DNA from: Antennarius striatus
Taxonomy: Eukaryota; Chordata; Actinopteri; Lophiiformes; Antennariidae
Direction: 5' to 3'
DNA length: 64,000 bases
Assembly (NCBI RefSeq): GCF_040054535.1
Contig: NC_090781.1
Span: 20,679,579-20,743,578, forward strand
In this document: one piece after another, positions 44,701 to 64,000 of the stretch
Position numbering within the stretch: the stretch's first letter is position 1
Layout: every line of letters starts with the position of its first letter
Position numbers and translations under genes: made by a program
The notes under the pieces: model-generated
Told to the model about the DNA's origin: nothing
Databases searched by the model: none
What the model saw: the letters and a program-made list of their open reading frames with translations, nothing else

Positions 44701-46702
44701 GGAGGAAGCACAAGCACGGACTACACTTGCAAATAAATATCACTAAGGAAAGTTTAGGGCGTCTAAAAATCACCTTTCTACAGAGATGTATGTCACGCTC
44801 CAGCGCGCAAATCATAGATCGACTCCTACTCTCTCTAAACACGCAGCATGAGCCTTGAGGGAGGTCAGAGCTCCGTGCTTTCCCAGCTGCTGTCTGGCGT
44901 CCCACAGCTGTCAACACCTCCAACAGCACGCACTGTATCCAGGAGAAAAAGGCCTCTCAGCATGTCTGGGGCCACGGTCATGTCCATGGCGCACATGCGC
45001 CCTTACACCGAAGGGTAGGTTGAGGATTCATCCCTGACGCAGATGGTGACCACGTATGAGTTTTGAGACTTCAATTAGAGTTCTGTCAACCAATGTTTCA
45101 AAATTTCCCGAGGGAGATTTCGCATGTAATTACTCACACGCTCGGATGAGTGTAATAGTTAATATACATCGATCCACAGACGCGTTGCGCAGAAAATGAA
45201 AACGGGAAAACATGCGACCCCGAGGGGAAACGCGTGTCACTCCTGGTCTTGAAATGGCTGTTTCCCGTCATTCTGTGGGCGATGAACCAGGCACCGACCC
45301 CCCCCCCCTCCCACTCCCCCGAGCAGCAACCAGCAGATTTAATTTACTGGACTGGTGTGCGCGCAAATTCGGCATCCGAACCTGCTGCGCGTCTTTGAAA
45401 TTATGTGAAACGGGTTTAAAGATCAAGCTCTACTAAAAAAAAAAAACTGAACTAGAATCCTGATTGATAAATTCAGGCTTAAAGTAGGACAGTACCCACA
45501 CCATGCCACACCAACAAGGCCACCTATGCGCCTTCTCCACACTCTGGGGCCTCGGTCATTAGTATTCCACTCCATATGCGCCTATTGTTAGACCCCCGAC
45601 AGAGAGGAAGGAGGGAGGAGAGAAGGAGGTGTGAAGAGGAGGCGGCTGATTTAATTTCTTTTTCACTCTTTTTTAATAACGGCTTCCTGTTGTATCATTG
45701 CGGAGACAGCTTGCAGAAAGCTCAGCCAAACAGTTACCAAAGTCCTGTCACGACATTAAACTTCCATTAAACAACAAAAGGAAAACAAACAATCTGAACA
45801 TTCAAAGCTGCTCCAACTGGTGCGTAAAACTTTCTGTAGGAGACGTTGAACTGCCACTCTAAGATAGACCTCGATTAAGAACAGTTTTTCATGCTCATGT
45901 TAATCCTGACATCACTGCGTCAAAGGGACATTTGTCGCAACTCCAGCACGAGTAGAGAACCTCATCAATCATACAGAAGCTAATTATGGAATAAAAACCG
46001 CAAGGAGATGCAAGCAGAAGGAATAATTTATCCTTTTATAATCTATAAAGAGCACAAACAAGAGCTTGTTAAGCAGTAAAAGCAACAAAAGTCCACGATG
46101 AGAGAACAATGGGCCATTAAATAGTCGGTCTGTGTCACAAACGGTGGGGACTCCACCCCCTGATTTCGTTACCCACAGGCATAAATCTCAGCCCAGAGCA
46201 CAGAGACACATTACATCCTTTCAAACAGAGAGCCTATTAATCAAGTTGAGTTACTTTTTTTTGCAGATAGAGGTCATCTGAACACAAAAGACGCAGCGCG
46301 GACCAAGAGTCCATCCACCGGTCAACGGATTACCAAGAGAAATGATGTTTAAAACAATGTAGGGCTGCGTTTTTTTTTGTTTTTTTTTTATTAAACGACA
46401 TTTCAGATCAGAATGTAGTCAAAGTGTTACTAGAATCTGATATACACTATAAAGATACTCAAACTTCTTACCAGCTGACGCCTCAGTGTCAAGTTTTCCT
46501 GGCCCCAGCTGCTGAAGCACGCCAGCTCTCTACTGGCGCTGTCCCGGAGCAGGGGGTCCCCCAGGGCCAGCGCACCCAACACCAGGCACTCCTGCCTCTG
46601 CTTGCGGAGCTCCAGCTCGCACAGGCTGGCCAAGCTCACCTCCAGGCGCTCCTTGGTCCGACTGCGCTCCACAGTCACCGGGAACGAGAACGCGCGGTGC
46701 AT
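38726..46702 (-). CDS. dact3: Dapper homologue 3 (Dishevelled-binding Wnt modulator)
   Basis: Four coding exons (46472-46702, 40795-40930, 40485-40595, 38726-40242) join in frame to 664 aa. DACT proteins bind Dishevelled in the cytoplasm and tune Wnt signalling. Diagnostic segments are the N-terminal M-H-R-A-F-S-F-P-V, the L-C-E-L-E-L helix, the leucine-zipper-like M-Q-A-L-E-Q-Q-V-G-E-L (residues 88-98), S-G-F-Y-E-L-S, R-S-F-S-A-P-Y-P, S-L-S-S-D-S-D-E-S-G-G-L-V-W-P-Q-Q-L, and the C-terminal block K-I-K-A-S-H-A-L-K-K-K-I-L-R-F ending in M-T-T-V, the PDZ ligand for Dishevelled. The W-P-Q-Q-L and R-F-R-S-G-S-L-K segments point to DACT3 over DACT1 or DACT2. The start is the ATG giving M-H-R-A-F. 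Intron 1 is about 5.5 kb. A polyadenylation signal is at 37880-37885. The fish a/b copy was not decided. Confidence 0.94.
40931..46471 (-). other. dact3 intron 1
   Basis: A 5.5-kb intron, the largest in the window. I found no coding exon, SINE or LINE in it. Short runs (for example C-rich at 45298-45309) occur. Its right part near 45000-46470 is GC-richer with scattered CpG and may hold regulatory sequence near the promoter. Confidence 0.45.
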
Positions 46703-46904
46703 GGCCCCCAAAAAACCACCGGCACAATAAGCGTCAATATCTCCCTTAAATTGCTTTCCTCTGATCTCCGACTGGCCCCAGATTTACGAGGGCATTATCC
46801 TGCTATAAAGGGCCATGCTGCGTCCCTCTCCGTGCGATTGTGTGGTTACCTCGGACCAGCATGGTTACCCAGACCATCTATGTGCTATACATTTTCTATT
46901 TCGC

Positions 46905-47010
46905 AGCTGTCAAACCAATGCGCGGCGCCCCGCCCTCTTGTATGCCACCGAGTGAAAGTGGGGGGAGTCCTCCTCCCGCAAATCCAATCCGAGTCTCCAT
47001 TGGATGCGAG
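46905..47010 (-). promoter_or_regulatory. dact3 upstream promoter elements
   Basis: CCAAT boxes at 46915-46919 and 46984-46988, an inverted CCAAT (ATTGG) at 46999-47003 and a GC box (GCCCCGCCC, 46927-46935) cluster 200-300 bp upstream of the dact3 start in a CpG-rich stretch. There is no evident TATA box at a fitting distance. Motifs are seen directly; the role is inferred from position. Confidence 0.5.
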
Positions 47011-47169
47011 AGGCTCATGGGATGCTGCGCGCAACGCCGTCCCATCCCCCTTGATTCATTCCAGCGACGCTCCGACCTCACCCACCATTTCCTGTCTCGC
47101 CTCCGACAGACGCGCAGCTTCAAGGGGGCAGTTTGTGCCGAGCGCATATTAAAACACTGGGATTTCATT

Positions 47170-47905
47170 ACCGGGACGTTTTAAGGCCACCAGGTAGCAA
47201 TAGAGCAAACAATACAGTCGCACTAAATGAAAAAGACTGAATTAATTGGGTTGCATAACTAAGAAGAGCTCGAATATTTCTGTGTAAAAAAATATTCTTT
47301 ATCTGTATAAAGAATTTGTTAATCAAAGGTGTGATCCCTCTCCATGTCCTCCTGCTGCGCGTCAGAATGTTAACTATATTTTTAAAAAATCAGATACAAC
47401 TGCAAGTGAAACAATAAAGAAACATACACCATAACTTCACTCGAGAAGTTTCAGAACTGCCACAAATTATCCCAGGGAAGTAGATCATTCCTTTAAGTTG
47501 TTAAAGAGAAATGCAGTCTTCAGTTTAAAAAGCGTAAAATTGATGATATAGTTGGAAAATGTGAGGAACTCTGATGCCTGACTGCTGACTTGAGCCAAAA
47601 CTAATATTTTATAGTGTATGGGCAAGCTGTTCTGACCATAAAGTAGGTTATGCTCTTCATCCACCTCCCAAAATAACAATGCTTTCAGTGGCTGACATCA
47701 ATATTTTACCCACTGGCACCATTTTTGATTTCATTTTATTTTTTAAGTGCTGTAACGGATGAATATTTCATCTCAGCACCTCGTGCAATCTTCCTTGGTC
47801 GATGTTTCCTTAGGTCAAACCTGACGAGTGTTTATGGTTTGCAAAATTCTCAGAAATGACAGATTCATCTAAATGACGCATAAAGTAAAAGAACACTATA
47901 TATTA
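47170..47905. other. Intergenic between dact3 and gramd1b
   Basis: AT-rich spacer between the dact3 promoter and the gramd1b transcript end. No gene or transposon recognised. Confidence 0.45.
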
Positions 47906-47911
47906 TAGATT

Positions 47912-50900
47912 TTTATTCATACTTCCAATCTCTACTTCACATGAACCAGAAAGTCACTTTCATCTTCAGTCTATGAGGCAAAGTCATCGGCAAGTCCAAA
48001 CCAGCGCACAGCGCCGGCGGTGTTCTTTTGTCAGTGTGTGCACACACTGCATATATACACATATACTTAAAGTATATTTATCTCATGTATAAATTTCACT
48101 AAAAGTCTCACTAGAGATCAAAAAATTTTCTAAAAAAAAAAGAAACAAACACAGTAGAATTCTTTTTGATCAGGACTACAGCAGGACATTTTTATCAAGA
48201 CACGCTTGAAGAAGAGGAGGATTTGATCAGTGGTCCTTTTCAGGAGGTCATGTATGATTCTTATATTTAACCAAGGTTGTCTCACCAACTCTTTTACAGC
48301 GAGGCAAAAAGCTGATTAATATAGTCAATGAAGCAATTCCAGTTATTAGTCCGTGACAAAACGGTGGCATCCACAATTCTTCAGCTCGCCTTGGTTCCAC
48401 AGATGTGTGGATGTGTGGCACAGCAATCATACAATCCTTTGTGAAATGCACACCAGAAAAACATGAAATCAAAAGAGTGATCATAGGTAAACTGTGCATA
48501 AATCAAACGTGTTGGTACCAATGAGAAACACTGTGGTTGGAAGGGAATGAAGTCCGCTAAAAACCACTTCTGGGGACCAAACTATCAAAAGCATTAACCA
48601 CATCTGTCCAAAAACAAAAGGTTTAAAAAAAACCCAAAACTCACATGATTCAAGTATCTGAAAATGAAAAAACAAAACAAAACTTCATGTCCCACAAAAA
48701 CACTTTAAAGCATTTCAATCACAGTTTCATATATATGACATTTCTGTACCATCATATACAACCAGGCTTAACTTCAGAAGGATTTTTCAGTGTCGTCAGG
48801 AAAAGTGATTTCTATAAAACAGAAAACTATTCCAACCACATTCAGGTCTGGGGTTTTTTTTTTCCCCCTGTGTCATCATTAGTCATTGCTTTCTTCAAAT
48901 GTAACACACACACACACGCAGGCACAAATCTCCCTCAGACAATAGATTGGGCTTTGGGATATGACATTGAAAGAGACTCACATTGATAGAATAATGCATA
49001 AATATTCTATTTGGGCAGAAGTAACAGTATTTCTATGATTTAGCGACCCAGCATGATAAAATTCCAGCTATTTCTGATGAGTTTGGAAGTTGTAAATCAC
49101 CAGTGTGATTGTCCGAATGAACAAAAATATAGCACGGAAATGGTTTTCTCAGCCCCACATTCACCTCCGAACTGAACCGCTGCCATTTCTTTCTTTCATT
49201 CTCTACCTGAAAAAGGCCTTAAAGTGCTTCACTTTCTCTTTCTTTAAACAAAAGGAAGGTTTTTTTTGGGAAGTTTTTCATTCCGGAAGTCTGTCAGATG
49301 TCAGGAGCCTTTGCACCTGATCCAGTACAGATTTTACATATATAATACATGACATAGAGTACATGATAAATACTTTCTCTCATGCTTTCATTGTAGGTGT
49401 AAGGGAGAGAAATAAAGATTTGAGGGAGAAGTTTGAAGTATTTTTTCTTGCTCCAGGAATTGGATGAGGAGTCTGATACCACACTCGGTCTGAGAATCAA
49501 TACTGTCATCTAAGTTTTAAGAAGAATAAAAAAATTAGAGAACGCCAAACTTCTCTTTTGAGGAAAGATTCATCACGTGTTGAGACACATACAACGACTC
49601 GCTCACAGGGGGAAGAGGTTCAAAATGAAACATGACAATTTATATCACAAAAGAAATTGGGTCTTAAAAATGAAGACAATTACTTACATACATCTCCCTT
49701 TTGACAAGTGTGGATTTCATTTACCCAGGTTGCGACATTAATTAATAGTTTGAAGCATTCTAAATAGGAGTGTAACTTTATTTTGAAAGGTTGGATATGT
49801 CACTTTTTGGAACTGGACTACTGGATTGTAAACGGTAACCTGGTGAGTGTGATGTGAGGTGGCGTCTGGATGCAGTAGCATCAAAAAAGGCAATCTGGCT
49901 GCAGGAGCCATGAAAGAAAAACTTCAGAAACATACATGTGTGGAATGATAGAAATGTCACACCTATACATACACGCATGTACTCACACACCCTCCGTCTC
50001 TCTCTCACATACACACACGCAAATAATAATCTTGTGAAAAAAGACTCTTGCACACTGGACATGTCACAGACATATCTGGCATGCACTTTGTTAGAAATTC
50101 TTTTACCGGTCCAGAGCTCTGATCATTTCTTTATGTACATAAATTAACAATAAATATAGGTGATTTATATATATATAATTTAAGATATATAGTGTATATA
50201 TATATCTTAAATTTATTTATATTAAATAATGAAATACTTTATATATTTCAAATATATCCATAGAATTCTTTATAATTTGAAACATTTTTAAAGAGATATA
50301 ATCACAGTTTAGTAATAAAACATGTAAGAATACGGGTCTCCCTGTCATTCTGGCTGCAGCATCCCCTTTTATCTAAGGATGAAGACCTGGTCGGTGTCTG
50401 GCCCTCTGGTCTGGGCTAATACATTCTACTTCGGAGGGGGGGTAATGCAGGGTAAAGTAAGGACAAATGTGTAAGTCACAATTAAAATAATAAATATTTC
50501 AACAGCGTGAGCTGACAGGGAACCAGCCCTGACAGAACCCTTACAGGTTGGGGTTTAAAACAAGGCAGCAGGGACTACAGCACCCCCTGGTGGTGGGAGG
50601 ATTCTGTGTTGATGGGGGTCTACAAGGGACGCTGCAGCGAGGACCTCTAGGGGACGATTGGTTTGGAACAGTCTTGACAGTGGAGAAAGACATAAAGACT
50701 GGAAAGGACCACCCCCCCCTCTCTTTCTCTGAAAGGATCTCTCCTTGTATTCCTCTCTCTCTTTTTTGACACACATAAACTTGGACTGGACCACATTAAC
50801 ACTGACTGGGGGGAGCTAGGTTGCCTAAACGCATGCAGTAGTTTTCTTTCCTCCTCTCTGCTACTGTCTGGTCGACATGGCTTGCGGTAGGATGCGCTTG

Positions 50901-51209
50901 GAAAAAAAAGAGAAAGAAAGAGTCAACCCACAGGTGCAGAGAAGGAGCAGAGTCTGACGCCTCCCAGCAATGCCTCCGTGATGTTGGAGGCGCGACAGTT
51001 TCTGAGGGGTTGAGGCAGTTTCTGTCCTTAATATTCTCCTCCTGGAGGTTTTTCTTAAACCTCTTTACACAGGAGTTCCTCCCTTTGTGTCAGCTGGACC
51101 CCCCCCCTCCATCGGTGCTGCCTCCCCCTCTCTCTGCCAGCTGCATATTGGTTCACAAACTAATCGGGTCCTGTATTGCACGGTGCGCCCTCACAGCCTT
51201 CCGCTGGCG
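47912..51209 (-). other. Probable gramd1b 3' UTR
   Basis: About 3.3 kb follows the gramd1b stop (51210-51212) with no other exon. The farthest clear minus-strand AATAAA is at 47912-47917. A long 3' UTR is usual for this gene family, but the true end could be nearer. A perfect 15-bp-arm inverted repeat lies inside (50177-50213). Confidence 0.45.
50177..50213 (-). repeat. Perfect inverted repeat (hairpin) in gramd1b 3' region
   Basis: Arms 50177-50191 (AATTTAAGATATATA) and 50199-50213 (its exact reverse complement) are separated by 7 nt. A/U-only stem; no T or U run that would suggest a terminator. Confidence 0.8.
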
Positions 51210-59552
<8,343 letters not shown>

Positions 59553-61399
59553 GCACAAACACGGATGCATTTGTGTGTCTGCAGACAGGATTAAAAAAGA
59601 TCTACCTTGAAAGGATTTAAATGTTTACTGGGAATGGATCAAAGGGCAGAAATTAGATTATTTTACTGTCTTCAGAGAACCTGCTCTTGGTGAAAACCAG
59701 AAAGGGTTGGGAGCGTAGAAAATATCAGTAACATTTGGAGTGACTCTGGAAGGGTGGCTGTGAACGCCTCACAGTCCCCCCAGGTGGAGAAGGACAGTGT
59801 TGTCAGGGAGGGGGACGTCTGAATTACCCCAATAAACACTGCTGCAAACCCCAGGAAAGAAAATGGACATTTGTCCCACCAGCCCACACAAACTAAACCC
59901 TTCCACTGTCAATCCAGGAATAAACCCCCACCATGGTCCGCAGTCATAACACAACATCCTGCCGTAACTTTATCTCCAAACAGGACGGTTTTTTGACAAA
60001 GCTAGACTGTCAAATCCAGACCCTAGAACCTACGCGTCCCAACATTTGTGTTTAGTTGGACACGGATTGAAAAAGTCGGGTTGCATGGAAACATGCAACG
60101 ATCCCAAGCGCCATGCTCCATTCCTCAGTCGTTCAAAGGCATTCAAAGCTCGTCCAGAGGCCCCTGAGATGGTTTGTTGATTTTTTTAGTTTGGCGGGTG
60201 CGTTTGTTACCACCTGTTGCTCGCCAGAATTAGACGTTCGAGCGCTGACAGGCCCTTTGATGACATCTAAAAGGACTCAGAAGTGGTCAAAGGCCAATCT
60301 AGAATACACCTTACAGTCAATATACTTTAAAATAGAATTGACCAGGACAAAGGAGTTCATCTCCACGTTTTTAGGTCGATTTCCCGCGGCTTTGCTACAA
60401 GGTGGTAACTTAGAATGAAGTCAATGGAATGAGAAACCGACAGGAGGGATGTTATCATTCTGCTAGTCTGTGAACCAAAATACAAAGATATCCAGGGTTG
60501 CACAAGAATACAAGTCATGCTTACTCTCAGGATGTGTTGTCTTTCATGCTGGGGAGAGAGGGGGAGAATGTGTACACAGGGAGTAAAAAAACCCAAAACA
60601 AAATGGGAAAAACTACAACAGACACTTTTTGAGAAACTAGGAAACAGTCTGGTGGGCGAATGGACACAACAGGCTCCGGTTTAGACTGGTTGGTTGTTAC
60701 ACTCAAGGGATTTAAAAAGACACCATTCTGTAGAAAACAGATTTTATTTACAGTAATCTTCATACATTCTCATCAGTTTGGGTTTGGTTGAGTAAGGGGA
60801 GTCATCGTTTTGGATGAAGGCGCTGTGACTACGTCTCTGAAAATTTGAGGTTTTTGGATTCAAGGATTCAAGGTTCCTCACAAACATGAAACTAGCGTGA
60901 TGAAAACCTGGTTGAGAATGATTCCAAATCAACCGGTGTGAAAACTCTTTCTCAAACTGGGCCTTAAAGAATCCCTTGAGTGTATTATTAATTGCTTTTT
61001 CAGCAACTGACCCCGTTATGAATGAATTCTTACATCGGGTCAGATACAGCATTAGAGCACCACCTAGTGGTGGGATTTAAAACCGCAACAACACTCTGCT
61101 TCAGTTGACTTGAAATTCTTAAGAACTATGAATAACAAACTTCAGAAAATTAAATTTTTTATGCATTAATTCCAACTCATCACAGAGGTCCACCTGTTTT
61201 AAAAAAAAATCCATTTCAATCCCACTAACAGCCCAGTAGAGATTTGATGTGGCAGTAAACAAGGTTAAAAAAAAATCCTTACATCTTGTAGAAACAACTC
61301 ATCCACACAACAGAAACTCATACAAACACATATATACACCCATAAAGGACTTTAAAAAAAATCACATGTGATTATTATACAAATGTAAATATTACTTAC

Positions 61400-61420
61400 G
61401 TTGTACCAGCTTTGGCTCTT
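61400..61420 (-). CDS. gramd1b: 21-nt upstream exon of longer gramd1b isoforms
   Basis: Read on the minus strand: a pyrimidine-rich acceptor 'tctctctacag', then 21 nt encoding K-S-Q-S-W-Y-N, then a gtaagt donor. It joins in phase 0 to exon 2, giving W-Y-N-V-L-S-P-T-Y-K-Q, the sequence found in long mammalian GRAMD1B. It therefore belongs to isoforms whose earlier exons (S-K-K and upstream) lie beyond 64000. The exon at 57409-57582 is then a downstream alternative first exon. The match is strong although the exon is very small. Confidence 0.88.
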
Positions 61421-64000
61421 CTGTAGAGAGACAGAAAGAGGAAGAGAGAGACAGGATGTATTAAATTCTGTGATATCAGGACAAATACGCAGCAGTGAAC
61501 TGCACCACAAACTTTTTCCTGCCAAGAATCACAGGAAGTGATCTATGATGTCTACAAACCAGTAACCAGCCGGTCTTTTCAATTGGTCCCACTGACACTC
61601 AGTGAGGAACAAAAGCATTACTGGAAATTTGCTTCCTTTATTATTCTCTCCTTACCTGATGTAACCCACTTTTCTAACATTAAATTTAGAACCCATTAAG
61701 TTTGTAATTTATCTATCAAAGGAGTGATTTGAAAGTACATCAATAATTTCCTGGAAAGTTTTGAAGAAGATATAAAATTTTAATTTCTAATGGGACTTGG
61801 TTCTGCAGAAAGAAAAAAAAAATTACTTGCAAGGTTTCGACAGCAGAGGGCAGCAGAGATGTAGCTTTCATGACCACACAACATTCCTCAGATATAATTA
61901 TAACACTTTCTCTGATGAGGAAGATGAGGGTCTCATGGGGACACATGCCTGGGAGGGGGGAGTCATTCAGAGAGTGAAACAGGAAAAAGAGGGGGGGGGT
62001 GTATGATGTGATATCCAGAATTACAATAAATAGAATTTAAACTAGAATCACGTTTAAGTTTTTCCTCCTCTAGCAGAGCTACTGTCAGACATGACAGCCC
62101 TTTGGAGAACTGATGGAGCGATCAATCACGTGTTTGTCTTATGAGCTGCACAAAATATCACAATATGACCCTAAAGGCATCAGATCTGAGCCACGGGCGG
62201 CGTCTCTGTTCCACCTATGGGTGTGTTTGGTTTTTTCTGTGTCCGAGCTGCTGCCCTCGGGTCTGGCTCTGACTAATGTGGGCTAATCTGATCTGAAGGT
62301 GACAGAGACACGAGAGAAGAATTACTTCAAGTCAACCCGTCTGGGATCAAGCGTGTGCGGGTCAGTGTGTGTCCTGCGCTGTTACACAACAAGCAGTCGT
62401 TCTTAAAATGGGAATTTTCAGTAAAAATGGCAAATTTATGCTAGAAAACAAGTCTTTGATTTAAAAATTTGACTCCCAAAATATAAAAAACGGTGACAAA
62501 TAGACTTTTGGTCTGACAACCTCTCATCTTTGTTTTATATGCCTTGCGTTCTCGTGAGATTTCCTGGTGCATCCAGGTGACTCAAAACGGGATTCTGGGA
62601 TATTTGGGATGTTTCAACCGCGAACAAGAGGCCAATAATTGTCAGTCAGTGTAACACTAACAAGAAATAATGTTTGATTCATGCCTAAAACTTTCTTCTA
62701 CATGGATTCAGGAGATGGGAAACTTTGTGAACATGGGGACACGAGGGACCGACGCTACTGGGGCTGGGGGGGTGGGATCCTGCAGCTACAGAGGAGGAGG
62801 AGGGCCAGCGGGGGATCGTCAGAATGAAAACGAGATGCTTACTTTAATCAGGTTTAGTCTGTCATACTGAAAGAAAATTAAAGACAAAAGAAAACGTTAA
62901 CCGAAGCAGTGAGTGATGTGAACACAGGAGGAAACTGAAGAGAGGACTGCGCAGTGGGTGGAGAAAATGCGACTTTCCACACAGTTCAGCGGCGACCAGG
63001 AAGCCCGACTGGCTGCTGTGACATCATCATCATCGTACGTCTCCTTTTCACAGAGGGGCCCTGTCGCTGGGTTCTATTTGGATTGCATTAGGACTGGGAT
63101 GATCAAGCTCACGTTGCCTGGACGACGTCACGCCATCGTTGTCGGTAGAAGCTCACATGTGCGTGTGTGTGTGTGTGAATGGGGGAGGGGGAGGGGGTTG
63201 TTTAGAGTTGGGACTCAGATGGCGACACAGCAAAGTGACGTAATCAATTGTGTGTGTGTGAACCAGATTGTGTGAGTGCACAGCAGCGAATAGACAAACA
63301 TCCTGTGTCATCATCTTATTATTATTATTATTTTCATTATGTTTCTGCTTCTTCATACACAACCTTGACACAAATGAAACCCCCTATATTGACAAAAATA
63401 GTGGGAATAGGATGGATGAAAATGGGCATCGCACAAAAAAAAAAAAAGTGATGCCAGCCTGTTGTATTTTAAGGGGTGGGGGGTTAAGCAGAGCGGCTGC
63501 TGCTCAGGTAATGATGTCATCATCGAGCTGAATTTTTTAAGCGTTCACCCATAAAAGCCGATGGGTTACACCGAACAGAGAATGATCTGATATGAAGCTC
63601 TGATTACTGCAAGGGGACAACGAGCCACGCTGGGAAGGGACGGGACACCCACCAGAGAGGAGAAAAAAAAGAAGAAGCTCATCCTATATTCACATATAGT
63701 TTATTAATACCAAATACAAAGTGAATTGCAAATCACCAGAAAGGAAAAAGAAGGAGAAGAGAGGAGATAAAAGGGGTGGAAAGGAAGTGAGGGGAGTCAT
63801 GAAGAAATGTCCGTCTGCTGTGGTTCGGGGGTGCGGATATGGGGGGGGGGGTCAGGATGGTTTGCAGCAGGCACAGGAACAAGCCGGTTGCAGGGTGAAG
63901 CATTGCAGAGATGGGACACAAGACAATAGGTGATGGGGGGAGGGGGGGATGCAGGGATGGGCACAGAGACATTTTGAAGAACAGAAAAAAAAAAGAGTAA
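61421..64000. other. gramd1b long-isoform intron, no exon recognised
   Basis: No exon fitting the expected upstream part of long GRAMD1B was found. Low-complexity features include short G-runs (61991-61999, 63841-63850), a CpG-containing stretch around 62740-62830 and a (TTA)n at 63318-63333. Confidence 0.45.

Noticed and set aside
46424-47152. A 242-aa open frame on the plus strand
   Set aside because: It is antisense to dact3 exon 1 and its CpG-rich promoter, where stop codons are rare by composition.
48645-49320. Possible coding exons in the 47.9-51.2 kb interval
   Set aside because: Frames are short, lack splice sites and show no similarity. The interval is better explained as gramd1b 3' UTR.

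Overview
The window is nuclear DNA from a ray-finned (teleost) fish, probably a percomorph. The evidence is short introns, dense genes, many (CA)n/(GATA)n microsatellites, teleost-type SINE and LINE fragments, and genes of typical fish type (pglyrp5, a foxg1 paralogue, tandem C1q-like genes). No prokaryotic, organellar or viral feature was seen.

Layout, left to right: a partial DNA-transposon end (1-138); snrpd2 (minus, 3 exons); inverted GATA/TATC and CA microsatellites; a nearly full-length LINE with a YMDD reverse transcriptase (minus, about 4232-7535) that carries a tRNA-like pol III promoter at its 5' end; a (TG)n(GA)n array; an intronless foxg1-family gene (minus); a peptidoglycan recognition protein gene, pglyrp5 (minus, 4 exons); polr2i (minus, 6 exons); three tandem C1q-domain genes (minus); an lbh-like gene (plus) with a long 5' intron; a SINE and an RTE-like LINE, each with a visible target-site duplication; the complement receptor gene c5ar1 (plus); dact3 (minus, 4 exons, 5.5-kb first intron); and gramd1b (minus, 17 coding exons from 57582 down to 51210, plus a 21-nt exon at 61400-61420 showing that longer isoforms start beyond the window).

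For snrpd2, pglyrp5, polr2i, lbh-like, dact3 and gramd1b I rebuilt coding exons from splice signals and reading frame. Each gives an uninterrupted protein whose length is a whole number of codons (118, 173, 126, 151, 664 and 718 aa).

Three groups stand out. Housekeeping genes (snrpd2 in the spliceosome, polr2i in RNA polymerase II) sit beside innate-immunity genes (pglyrp5, the C1q-like trio, c5ar1), with developmental regulators (foxg1, lbh-like, dact3) and a sterol-transport gene (gramd1b) around them. Several of these (SNRPD2, PGLYRP1, POLR2I, C5AR1, DACT3) lie on human 19q, so the block is partly conserved synteny. The immune genes are neighbours, but nothing in the sequence shows that they form one system. 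The most notable points are a 12-nt microexon that inserts four residues into the Gramd1b transmembrane helix, the loss of the endonuclease core in the LINE, and the C1q trio with its ambiguous 5' exons.
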